Assembly (NCBI RefSeq): GCF_000208925.1
Contig: NW_001914970.1
Span: 1,438 to 49,453, forward strand
Length of the DNA stretch: 48,016 bases
Origin: Entamoeba histolytica HM-1:IMSS
Lineage: Eukaryota > Evosea > Mastigamoebida > Endamoebidae
Direction of reading: 5' to 3'
Below the pieces are notes generated by a model. That model ran no database searches. It was not told where the DNA came from and saw nothing but the letters and a program-made list of their open reading frames with translations. Shown piece after piece: positions 19,360 to 29,164 of this stretch (position 1 is the stretch's first letter; each line of letters opens with the position of its first letter). A program made the translations under genes and the position numbers.

Positions 19360-20976
19360 ATGAATAAGCCCTTTCCTATTACACCAAACACTGTTCCAAA
19401 AAGATCAATAAAACATAAAACAGTTAGTGTAAAAACAAATGTATGTCTTGGGTTTAAAGAAAATTTACTAATTGAAGCAACTCATCTTTCTCTTCAAGCT
19501 AATAAGATTAAAATTGATATAAAAGGAAGAAAGCCATTTAAATTTGAAAAAAGAGAGCTTAAAAGTGTTGCATATCAAAACTTACTTGAACCTGACAATT
19601 TTATTATTCTTGAATTACAATTTACAGAAACATTTGTTTTTCTTATTAATTTAAATCCACCACTAACATTAAAACAAATATTAGATGTTATTCAAGCAAA
19701 ACAACCATTTGTTGGTAACATTAATATCAAAAAAAAATCCTTTAAAGATCAAATAAGAATTTGGAGTAATGTTGGATGTTATATTAAAAAATGTGTTGAA
19801 TCTAAAAAAATAAATGAAATGAAACAAAAAGAAAAAGATATAGAAAATACATTACAACCTTCAGACAATACTAATTTAATATCTTCTCAACAAGAAATAG
19901 AAAATTTAGAAAGTATTAAAGGAAAAAATAAAATAAATGATGCTTGGACTAAAATATTTGAAGAACAAGACATTCATACAGTTCAAAGACAAGAAAGAAA
20001 TAATGACTTCCAACCAATAGCTAAAAGAAAAAATTTAAAAGATGAAAAAAAAGAAATAGAAGAAGAAATTGATTTAGAAAAAGATGATGAAATAGAACCA
20101 ATAAAAAAGAAAAAAGAACAAGCTGCAATAGATTTAGAGAAAGATGATTTTATAGAAAAAGAAAAACCAATTATTTTAGAAGATGATGGAAATTCAATAA
20201 AAGATACTGAAGTATATTTTTATGAAAGTGATGGAAAAGATTATACATTAGAAATGAATGATTTAGATGTATTAAATAGTTTAGAAATGATTAATGATGG
20301 AATTATAGATTTTTATATGAAATATATTGAAGATAAAGAAATGGATCAAACATATAAAGGAAAAATGTTATTTATGAGTCCATTTTTTTTAAATAAATTA
20401 CAGTCATATTTTAGTTTACAAGAATACCAATTAGAACATCATAATATTAAAAAAGAAGAATTACTTGAAAAATGGAAACAATTTCAATCATGGTTAAAAG
20501 GAAAAAATATATTTGAATATAATTATATTTTTCTTCCTTTTCATCAAAATTCACACTTTTCTTTAATTATTATTTGTTTTGATAAAACTTCAGGATTTTC
20601 AGATTTAAATGAAGTTGATACAAAACAAAGTCTTGTTGAAGCACCATGTTATATTTTAATAGATTCACTTCATTCAGAATTTATGGAAGATAGATTAAAA
20701 ACAGAAATGAATTTATTTATTGAAGAAGAATATTTTAAAAATTATAAAGAATGTATAGATGCATCAGAAATAATGAAAGAATATAAAATTAATACAGTTA
20801 AACAAAAGAATTGGGTTGATTGTGGATGTTACATGTTATATTATATTAGAAAAATAGCAAGTCAACCAAAACGTACATTAAAAGAATATCAAAATGTTTT
20901 TAATGAAAAAGAAGCAGAAGAAGAAAGAAAAAGGATTAGTCAAATTATTTCAGGTTTAAATAAAAAACAGATTTAA
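19360..20976 (+). CDS. Ulp1/SENP-type SUMO protease (C48 family)
   Basis: 538 residues. The catalytic C48 domain is in the last 240 residues: His399 (NSHFSLIIICFD), Asp435 (ILIDSLHS), Gln482 and Cys488 (QKNWVDCGCYML), the full H-D-Q-C set with normal spacing. The enzyme cuts the C-terminus of SUMO precursors or removes SUMO from targets, usually in or around the nucleus. The N-terminal 120 residues have a beta-rich, PH-like look; the middle (about 150-290) is Lys/Glu-rich and probably disordered. Intact; follows the Nudix gene by 136 bp on the same strand. Confidence 0.93.
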   Translation: MNKPFPITPNTVPKRSIKHKTVSVKTNVCLGFKENLLIEATHLSLQANKIKIDIKGRKPFKFEKRELKSVAYQNLLEPDNFIILELQFTETFVFLINLNPPLTLKQILDVIQAKQPFVGNINIKKKSFKDQIRIWSNVGCYIKKCVESKKINEMKQKEKDIENTLQPSDNTNLISSQQEIENLESIKGKNKINDAWTKIFEEQDIHTVQRQERNNDFQPIAKRKNLKDEKKEIEEEIDLEKDDEIEPIKKKKEQAAIDLEKDDFIEKEKPIILEDDGNSIKDTEVYFYESDGKDYTLEMNDLDVLNSLEMINDGIIDFYMKYIEDKEMDQTYKGKMLFMSPFFLNKLQSYFSLQEYQLEHHNIKKEELLEKWKQFQSWLKGKNIFEYNYIFLPFHQNSHFSLIIICFDKTSGFSDLNEVDTKQSLVEAPCYILIDSLHSEFMEDRLKTEMNLFIEEEYFKNYKECIDASEIMKEYKINTVKQKNWVDCGCYMLYYIRKIASQPKRTLKEYQNVFNEKEAEEERKRISQIISGLNKKQI

Positions 20977-21013
20977 ATAGAAAATAGTGATTTAGTATTA
21001 ATTGATTGATTAA

Positions 21014-22315
21014 TTAAAGTGTAATTATTCTTGAATACATCTCTTTTAATACTTCTTCTGAAATTATTGATGGTATTATTGAATATTCATAAGATAATGA
21101 AATATTACATGTTTCATCAAAAAGAAAATAACTATACGCTATTAATTCTTTCATTTCTTTATTACATTGTATTCTTTTACAATTTGATATATGAAAATCG
21201 ATAAAATCTTTTTTAATTAATGGATGAAGTCTTTCCATTACTATAAATGAATTAATATTAGTTAATGTTGTTGTGTATGGAAGTTTTAATAAATTAGTAT
21301 TTCCACAATACACTGCATCTCTAAATCTATCAAAAAATGGATGATTAATTTCATCAATATTTTTAATGTATTGAGTAATTTGTTCTGCCATTTCTTTAAT
21401 AGATAATTGAAGAAAATTATAAGGATATGATGGATAAATATTTTCATAAAAACAACCAATTGATTCTTTTTGAATTTTAGGTAAAAATTTTCTAATATCA
21501 TAAGGAATCATAAAAGAGATAGTTGTAGCTTGTTTATTTTGTTTATTAAATAAATGATCATATGTTTTTAATTGTATTGCAAGAAGAGTAGCTTGTATTG
21601 AAAGATTATTATTATTACACCATTGAATAAAATTAGTTGTTTCTTCTTGATTTAATTTTATTGTTTTAGAAATAAAACAATTAGGAATAAATGTATTAGT
21701 TTCTTCTTGAGCTTCTAATAATTTATCTTTTGTTATTAAAGACTCATCTTTTAATTTACTATAATCATATTGAATTACATTTCTTTGAATAAATAATTCT
21801 GCCATTTCTTTTCTTTCATCATCTGGAATTCCATTTACTTCAATAAGATTTGAATATGCAGTTTGTATTGGATAATGTTGATGTTCTATTTGAACACTGT
21901 AATTTAAAAATGATTCTACTAAAAAAACTATTGATTTAAAGTCAGTTTTTAAATGACATTGATACATTCCAAATATAGTGTATTGTGTTGAATTTAAAGT
22001 AATATAACTATATATTAATAATGAACTTTTGTTCATTCCAAAACATCGAGTCTTTGCAACTTCAAATGAATTTTCTCTAATAATATAATCTAAAGCTTCT
22101 TGAATTGAATGAATCGGATATGATTGAATTGATACGTATAATGGTTTGTTATCTTCACTGTATATCTCTTCTTCATAATTACAACAATATGGATATTCTT
22201 TCATTAATTTATCCCAACATTTTTCAATATCTTCTTTTGATATATTTCTTTTTAATGCAAACGAACATTGAATACCCTTTTGTTGATAGATTTGTTCAAA
22301 TGTTGAACAACTCAT
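21014..22315 (-). CDS. Condensation-domain / CoA-dependent acyltransferase-like protein
   Basis: 433 residues without intron. The protein has the layout of the chloramphenicol acetyltransferase-like superfamily (condensation, PapA5 and alcohol acetyltransferase). An N-terminal substrate loop is followed by the region YQCHLKTDFKS (about 137-147), which fits the HHxxxDG active-site motif in degenerate form: HxxxD is kept, but the first His is Cys and the Gly is replaced. A second half begins near 215 with a helix and strand pattern (LSIQATLLAIQLKTYDHLFN) that is typical. Entamoeba has several such genes of unknown substrate. It is tail to tail with the Ulp1 gene, 37 bp apart. Enzyme activity is not certain given the changed motif. 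Confidence 0.72.
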   Translation of the reverse strand: MSCSTFEQIYQQKGIQCSFALKRNISKEDIEKCWDKLMKEYPYCCNYEEEIYSEDNKPLYVSIQSYPIHSIQEALDYIIRENSFEVAKTRCFGMNKSSLLIYSYITLNSTQYTIFGMYQCHLKTDFKSIVFLVESFLNYSVQIEHQHYPIQTAYSNLIEVNGIPDDERKEMAELFIQRNVIQYDYSKLKDESLITKDKLLEAQEETNTFIPNCFISKTIKLNQEETTNFIQWCNNNNLSIQATLLAIQLKTYDHLFNKQNKQATTISFMIPYDIRKFLPKIQKESIGCFYENIYPSYPYNFLQLSIKEMAEQITQYIKNIDEINHPFFDRFRDAVYCGNTNLLKLPYTTTLTNINSFIVMERLHPLIKKDFIDFHISNCKRIQCNKEMKELIAYSYFLFDETCNISLSYEYSIIPSIISEEVLKEMYSRIITL

Positions 22316-23116
22316 TTTTTCCTTTTTTAAGATTATCTAAAATTTTTTTGAATTTTATTCATATTTTTTTTTATTTCCTTTTAATTCACTCTTATTTTCT
22401 TTTTTATTATTCTTATTTCCTTTTTCAAATTTGTTTATTATTTAATTTCTAATTCATGAATGATAATCCTTCAAAACATGAATAATTTAATCTAAATATC
22501 ATTCATAATTGATACTAAGATATTATAATTATTCTAGAAAAAAAAACAAATGATATTTAGAATTATTCTTTTGTATTTCTTATCCTATTTTTAATAATAT
22601 TATAGAGTTTTACTAATCATTTAGTTCAGTTGGTTAAAAATCCATGATAGAACGTTAAAAAGATTTATGTTAATCACCTACCTTGTATTATAGAATAAAC
22701 TAAGTAATATTGTTAGTGATAATTAAATCTTTTCTTACTTAGGAAGTTATTTTCAGTGTTATTTATTTTTAGGAATATATCCATAGCTTATGTTATAAAG
22801 TTAGTTTTAATAATTATTTAGATAATACTCTATTAACATTGAAAAACAAAGAAACTAACAAACTATAAATCTATGACAAAGAGTCTTTATTCTAATAATA
22901 AAACCTTTATTGGAAAAGTTAATAATTTAAAAATAAAATAATGCTTGCCAACGGTAAGCAAAGAGACACTCAGAAGAAAATCTTAAGTTTAGATGAATGT
23001 TTTTATGATTTAAAATTATTTAAATCCTATCATTGAAAGGCAATGACGTAGCGTAATAAACACATTAATTTTCTAATATGACATATATATTTAAAGATAG
23101 GTTAATTGAACTTCAA
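22316..23116. other. Intergenic stretch
   Basis: T-rich next to the acyltransferase start, then AT-rich. TTTAGTTCAGTTGGTTAAA at 22620-22638 looks like a tRNA A-box, but no B-box or fold follows. Nothing else seen. Confidence 0.45.
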
Positions 23117-23140
23117 ATGCAAAGTTTTGGTATTAAATGA
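23117..23140 (+). promoter_or_regulatory. Possible 7-codon upstream ORF overlapping the next start
   Basis: ATGCAAAGTTTTGGTATTAA runs on to a TGA whose first bases overlap the ATG of the next gene (ATGA, 23137-23140). If the transcript starts upstream of 23117 this could couple or limit translation; with the very short leaders usual here it may be untranscribed. Confidence 0.25.
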
Positions 23141-23865
23141 CGATTAAAACAAATGAAGAATTAAATGAAATTAAAAGACATTCAAAATCATATGAAGCAA
23201 TTCAACAAAGTGCAGTTATTGCTTTAATGAATTCAATTGGATTTACATTTGAATTCAGAAGACCAGAACGTGCTGCACTTAAAACAATACAATATTTTTA
23301 TATTCAACAACTCTTCTATTTTGATGAAAAAGTGGATTTTGAGTATTCAATAGATAAATTTTGTGAAGACCAACTTGCCATTGAGCTGCAAGCTGCACAC
23401 CAAAGTGCATGTAAAAAAACATTAAAAAGAAGAAAAGATTTAAATAGAGCTGCATTAACATTTAATTATCTAATTAAACTTTTAGAATCACTTGGATACT
23501 TTGTTTCTACAAGACCAACTAAAAGTTCAAAAAAGACTCTTCAGATGTTAAAAGTTGTTGATATAAGACTTGGGAATGAGTTATTATTAAATAAAGAAAG
23601 TGTTGATATTATTGGTAAAGAAATAAATAAATATATTCTTTCTTTATTTACAAAAAATGAAAGAAATTTGACTTTAAAGAAATTTGATGCTAAGTGTAAT
23701 GAAGTAATTTTGTTTAATAATAGTTTTACTAAAGAAAAAATAATAAATGTATCAAATACAAATCTACCAATATACTACAATGATATAAAGCAACCCTCTG
23801 AACCAATTAATTTTAATAACGTAGACCTCATTCTAGAAAATGGTTTTATTCAGAATATAGACTAA
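23137..23865 (+). CDS. Hypothetical protein, helical, unknown
   Basis: 242 residues with good coding character (varied residues, few low-complexity runs) and no recognised family. The N-terminal 100 residues are helix-rich (YEAIQQSAVIALMNSIGF, ALKTIQYFYIQQLF), then a basic patch KKTLKRRKDLNRAA (about 94-107), another helical unit and a basic KSSKKTLQMLK (about 130-140). The C-terminal 50 residues are Asn-rich and polar. Two similar helical units separated by basic residues would fit a nucleic-acid-binding protein, but that is a guess. Flanked by long gene-free stretches on both sides. Confidence 0.65.
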   Translation: MTIKTNEELNEIKRHSKSYEAIQQSAVIALMNSIGFTFEFRRPERAALKTIQYFYIQQLFYFDEKVDFEYSIDKFCEDQLAIELQAAHQSACKKTLKRRKDLNRAALTFNYLIKLLESLGYFVSTRPTKSSKKTLQMLKVVDIRLGNELLLNKESVDIIGKEINKYILSLFTKNERNLTLKKFDAKCNEVILFNNSFTKEKIINVSNTNLPIYYNDIKQPSEPINFNNVDLILENGFIQNID

Positions 23866-26249
23866 TAGATGTATTTATTTTAATTGAGCATTATTATTAT
23901 CATTGAAACAATTTATAATTTAAAACATTTCAAATCTTGTTTTGTTTATCAGAATGGTATTATACTATTTCTTATCATTTATACATAATTTATATACACA
24001 ATATTAACTTTTTGTGAGTTTTAATACACATTTAAAGTCTAAGTTTTGTTTCTATAAAATTATCTGTTTTCGACTCATAAGGAATTAAATTTCTTTTAAA
24101 ATACACTGAGCTTTAATACTATTCTATTCAAATTTACAAATTAAAGTTAAATGAAAAAAGAGAATGATAATATAAGGAATTGCTTTTGAAATAATGTTGT
24201 AGTATCAGACTTTAAATTAATAAAAGATAATTTAGTATAAATGATTTATTTTCCTAACAATACTATAATTATTTTACAAGCTTTAAATTTACTTAGAAAC
24301 AAATAACTGTTTTAAATAGAAGTTATACAACAACAAATATATAATTACATAACACAAATATCAGCAGATATTATTCATTATTATATATTCAACTTAATAA
24401 ATTTCTTATCATAGAACAAATGTAAAAAATAAAATAATTTAGTAAGGAAACAACCTATTATTTTCTTAAAACAAGTTTGTTAAAAATAAAGAACTTACAT
24501 AAGAGTATTTTCATATTTGTTAAAACATACCATCAATACTCAAACAAAATAAAATGATTTGACAAAATATTATAATAAATCCCAAACATTAAAATAAGTT
24601 TTAATACTCAAAGAATTAAATCAAAAGATACATTTAATTTTCAACATTACTTGTAAAGTACCTTCCAAGAATAAAAGAATGAAAATAACCTTCTAAATTT
24701 ATCTTTTTGAAATATTTGTAATATTTTTAAAATTATAAATAAATTCAAGTACTACTTCTAATTAATAAGAATAGAATTTGTTCTAGTCTCTTTTAAGTAT
24801 TATAATTTCATTTATTTAATACACAAATTTTTATACATTTTTTAATTTCGACTATTTAAGGTTCTTTACTAACATAATATGAACAAGCATAATAATTACC
24901 TTTTTTAAACCCAATAGAAAAGTCTTTCTGTGTGTACGAACTTCATTGGACTTGTATTATAATTCACAAGTAAATATAATAGTATCATTTTACTGTTTGA
25001 AATCTCTCTTGTTCATAATAAAAGGAAATGAATATACATCTTTTTCAAATTCTACTAAACTATGAAACGAAAAAAAAGTATTAACAAATTTAATTTGACA
25101 AAAGATGCTTGCATGTTTTTTTTATCTTATTAAATTAACACCTATTTGCCTTGTACTATTAAAGAATCTATAAATAAATACCATAAAAGAAAAATACCAA
25201 CAACACATTGAAATGAAACTAATATTGTCAAGTGTTGTACTACATAAAAGAAAATCATGAAAAGGATCAGTATCTCAAAAAGTAATTGAACTAACAAAAA
25301 CAGAGTCTTAAGATTCTAAAAAACAAAAAATGAATAATTCAAGTTAAGAAAACAGAAAAATATTATATAGTAAAATACAAAATGGTATTAGTGTAAAACA
25401 ATACACAAAGGAATAAAAATAGGTAATACAAAAAGAACAATAGAAAAAATCAATTGTTTTGATGCAATAAATAAAAAAGACAAAATCAAGAACCAAATCA
25501 TTAAATAACTTTTCAAAACAACAATACAAACTTAGCATGTAGAAGTGCTCACTAAAACTTAGATCTCAATAGGGTCTATTTTATTAACACAATAAATGTA
25601 TCAAATTAATTACACTAATAACAGCCAAGTGATTGACTATTATTAACAGAATATATACAATCTTATTGTATAGTCATTAAAAGATATTTAAATTGGAAAA
25701 AAAAATTAATAATTCATAACTTCTCATATCACAGAAATAACATTTATAATATTATTGGGAAAGATTATTACAAAGAAATACTGTTATTCTATAAATTAAA
25801 GAATAAAAGTGTTATGAAAACAACTGTTACAAGTAATTTATATGTAAATTTTATTTTTCTTAAAATAAGGCTTTAAGCTTAATCTAATGAAAAAATAGTT
25901 TCATTGATAATAAATCAAACGTGGCTGAATTTAAAAATATTCAAACTAATTTTAGAACAATTAATCAAAAAGTATTTAGAAGATATGTATTGCAACAAAC
26001 AAACTCCAATATTAGAACTAACACTAGAAGAAAATTGTGTAGAAGTTTATTTAATTAAAAAGATTTAAAAGTGTAAAATTAGTAGATAGTAATAAATAAA
26101 ATAAAGAACAACAAATGATGAAATAAATGACTGTTAAAATAGAATTTAACATATAAAAAATAAAAACAAAAAAGGATAAATTTGTTATTTTCATTTAGAG
26201 ACAAAACTTAATCCCATTCAAATTAAATCATTTCAAATCATTTTACAGG
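23866..26249. other. Long gene-poor AT-rich stretch (2.4 kb)
   Basis: No gene is supported on either strand; the open frame 25344-25538 (minus) is a low-complexity artefact. A frame at about 25900-26063 (plus) is free of stops and reads with mixed residues (NVAEFKNIQTNFRTINQKVF and following), but has no ATG; it could be a relic of a gene. No similarity to the SINEs or LINEs of this window was seen. Confidence 0.5.
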
Positions 26250-27274
26250 ATGTCACAACGTGGAAAGTTAATTGTTCCAATTACTTCATTTATCCCAAAT
26301 ATTGATTGTTTAATAGTTGAATTAATGAAGTCAGAAAAACAATCATTATTAATACCAGCAGATACAATATAGTTTGACATTATTCTTAATTTGAAATTAA
26401 CAATCAACTTATATTCATTTTTAAATAGTTATTTATGTTCAACTATCAGAACAATATTTATGAGTCAACCAGTGTTTTTAGCATTAGATGCACCTTTAAC
26501 AATAGTAGGAGATATTCATGGTCAATTCTTTGATTTACTAAGGATTTTCTATCAAAATGGTATTCCACCAGATAAAAAATATTTATTTCTTGGAGATTAT
26601 GTTGACAGAGGAAAAAATGGAGTAGAAGTTCTTTGTCTTCTTTATGCTTTAAAAATTAAATACCCAGAACACATTTATCTTATTCGAGGTAACCATGAAA
26701 CTGCTTGTTTAAATAGATTTTATGGTTTTTATGATGAGTGTTTAAGAAAATATGGTAATTTATACATTTGGAATGCTTTTATATCAACATTTAATGTATA
26801 TCCTTTTGCAGCTCTGATTAATGATAAAATATTATGTATTCATGGTGGTCTTTCTCCTTTATTAAAAAAACTTGATCAAATTAAACGTATTACAAGACCA
26901 GTAGATATTCCAGAAGAAGGTTTAATTTGTGATCTTGTTTGGGCAGATCCTTCTTTAGAAAATAATGGATTTAGTTCAAATAATCGTGGAACAGGATGTG
27001 CTTTTGGTATGGATGTGTTAAATGAATTCCTTAATGAAAATAATCTTCAGTTGCTGATTAGAGCACATGAAATGGTAGATGGGTTTACTGTTTTAGATGG
27101 TGTTTGTGTTACTGTGTTTTCAGCTCCTTATTATTGTGGCACTATAAACAACAGTGGAGCATATGTTACTATTTCAACTAATTTGACACTTGACTTCCAT
27201 GTTTGTTTTCTTTTCTCTTTACTCATTCGTCTATTATTCTCATCCTCTAGAAATTTGGAACTGAAAAAATATGA
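26250..27274 (+). CDS. PP1-like Ser/Thr protein phosphatase, three exons
   Basis: Exons 26250-26371, 26429-27200 and 27251-27274; introns of 57 nt (GTTTGA...AAATAG) and 50 nt (GTTTGT...CTCTAG). Spliced length is 305 residues, the usual length of PP1/PP2A catalytic subunits. Metal and phosphate motifs are complete: GDIHGQ, GDYVDRG, RGNHE, HGGLSP and RAHE. The text around RGNHE (YGFYDEC) and ITRPVDIPEEG is closer to PP1 than PP2A. SAPNYCG is altered to SAPYYCG, and the N-terminus is short. The last exon adds only KFGTEKI and replaces the PP1-type ending, so regulatory partners may differ. Removes phosphate from Ser/Thr in the cytosol or nucleus. Unspliced, the frame would start late and end in a hydrophobic artefact. 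Confidence 0.9.
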
Positions 27275-27388
27275 CTTTTTTAATCAAATATATTTATATT
27301 TTGTTATTGATTTTTTGTGTTATTATTTTTTTTTTGTTATTTAAAAAATAAGGGTTTAGAAAAAAATCTTTCTTTTCATTTCAAATAA

Positions 27389-29098
27389 ATGTCTGGAAAA
27401 GGTAGTGGAAAGAAGGGACAATCAGAAAAGAAACCTGACTCTCGTTTTAAGAAAGACGCTCGTTTTAAAAATTTTTCTAAAGGAAAGAAAACAAAATTAG
27501 ACCCTCGATTTAAAGAAGCATTAAAAAGTAATCTTTTTCATGAAGATGCACAGATTGATAAGTATGGAAGAAATGTTGAACAAGAAGATCATTTAAAAGC
27601 TCTTAAAAAAGAATTTGATATTGAGGATGATAATTTAGATGTAAAAACACTTGAAAAACTTGTAGAAGAAGAAGAAAATCAACAAAGTGATGAAGAGGCA
27701 AATATTCAACTTGAAGAAGGTGTACAAAAAGAATTTGAAGAACAAGAACAAATTCCATGTGGTGATGCTACCAAAAGAATTGCTATTGTTAATTGTGATT
27801 GGGAAAATACTTCTGCAAGAGATTTGTTTGCACTTTTAAGTGTATGTGTTCCAAATGGAGGAAAGTTAGAAAGTGTTTCTATTTATCCAAGTCAATTTGG
27901 TGCTGAAAGAATGAAACAAGAAGAAGTTGAAGGAATGCCTAAATATCTTTGGAAACAAGGTGTTGAAGATACTGTTGAAATTATTGAAGACAAAAAGTTA
28001 ACTGACCCAAATTGGATTCCAACATTTACAGTTGTTTCTGATGATAAATTAGAAGAAGAAAATCCTGAACTAGTTGTTGATGAAAAAGAAGAAGAGGCAA
28101 TAGAAGAAGAAGATAACGATGAAGACCTTGGATTAAAACCTGTTACAAAAGAAATTAAAACAGCTCAAAAAGCTGAAGTTGTTCCAGTTGATTTACTTGA
28201 TCCAGAAAAAATATATCAATATGAACAAGATAAATTAAAATATTATTTTGCAGTTGCAGTATTTGACTCTATTGAAACAGCTAATGAAGTTTATAATGCA
28301 GTTGATGGAGAAGAATTAGAGTTTTGTGAACAAACATTAGATTTAAGGTTTGTTCCTGATGACACTGAATTTCCATACAAAGCTGTTGATGTATGTACTA
28401 CTTATGAAAAAGTTATAAGTAGAGATGGTAGAGCAAAGAGTAATAAAATAAAATTAACATGGGATACTAATGAACAAAAAAGAAATAGTGCATTAAAAAA
28501 GAATTGGATGGAAATGGAAGAGGAAGATTTAGTTAAAAATGAAGAAGCTTACAAAGAATTTATGGAACATTCAAGTGATTATGAAGATGAAGAACATCCA
28601 AAAGAAGAGTCAGACAAGATTAGACAGAAATATGCTATTTTACTTGGAGAAGATGAAGTGGGAGAAGATGAAATGAAAGAAGGAGATATGGTTATGACAT
28701 ATACAACAGATGAAGTTGCATCAACTGAAAAGAAAACAAAGAAAAAAGATAAAAAAGAAGAAGAAAAAAAGAAAGAAGAATTAGAATTATTAATGATGGA
28801 TGATATTAATGAAAATCGTGAAAAGAAAATGAAGAGAACATTAGGTGAAGATGAAGAAGATAAAGAAATAAAAACACGTAAAGAAAGAAGAAAAGAAGGT
28901 AAAAAGAAAAGTAAAAAAGAAAAAATGGATAAAGACTTCAAAATTGATGTTGAAGATGATAGATTTAAGAAAGTACTTGATTCACATGACTTTGACATTG
29001 ATCCAACAAATCCAGAATTTGTAGCAACACGGGGAATGAAACAATTATTGAAAGATAAACATAAAAGATTTGAAAAAGAAATGAGAGCAAAGAAATAA
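27389..29098 (+). CDS. ESF1: ESF1 homologue, pre-rRNA processing factor
   Basis: 569 residues. ESF1 is a nucleolar protein needed for early 18S rRNA processing. The N-terminus has the family block DSRFKKDARFKNF (about 17-29) and LDPRFKEAL. The central part (about 130-340) is the RRM-like region starting KRIAIVNCDWENTSARDLFA. The C-terminal NUC153 motif is clear: DDRFKKVLDSHDFDIDPTNP followed by TRGMKQLL (about 528-556). Long acidic and Lys/Glu tracts between the domains are typical. Starts 115 bp after the phosphatase on the same strand and ends 67 bp from the convergent RhoGEF gene. The minus-strand frame 28579-28998 is a shadow. Confidence 0.93.
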   Translation: MSGKGSGKKGQSEKKPDSRFKKDARFKNFSKGKKTKLDPRFKEALKSNLFHEDAQIDKYGRNVEQEDHLKALKKEFDIEDDNLDVKTLEKLVEEEENQQSDEEANIQLEEGVQKEFEEQEQIPCGDATKRIAIVNCDWENTSARDLFALLSVCVPNGGKLESVSIYPSQFGAERMKQEEVEGMPKYLWKQGVEDTVEIIEDKKLTDPNWIPTFTVVSDDKLEEENPELVVDEKEEEAIEEEDNDEDLGLKPVTKEIKTAQKAEVVPVDLLDPEKIYQYEQDKLKYYFAVAVFDSIETANEVYNAVDGEELEFCEQTLDLRFVPDDTEFPYKAVDVCTTYEKVISRDGRAKSNKIKLTWDTNEQKRNSALKKNWMEMEEEDLVKNEEAYKEFMEHSSDYEDEEHPKEESDKIRQKYAILLGEDEVGEDEMKEGDMVMTYTTDEVASTEKKTKKKDKKEEEKKKEELELLMMDDINENREKKMKRTLGEDEEDKEIKTRKERRKEGKKKSKKEKMDKDFKIDVEDDRFKKVLDSHDFDIDPTNPEFVATRGMKQLLKDKHKRFEKEMRAKK

Positions 29099-29164
29099 AC
29101 TAATTTTGATTGATTTTTAAAATGAATATAAAAAAGGTTTTTTAAATCAACTCAATTATATTTT

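Noticed and set aside
22620..22700. tRNA-like A-box (TAGTTCAGTTGG)
   Set aside because: No B-box, no cloverleaf and no acceptor stem could be formed; tRNA genes in this genus are in tandem arrays.
28579..28998. 139-codon Ser-rich minus-strand frame
   Set aside because: Antisense shadow of the Lys/Glu-rich part of ESF1.
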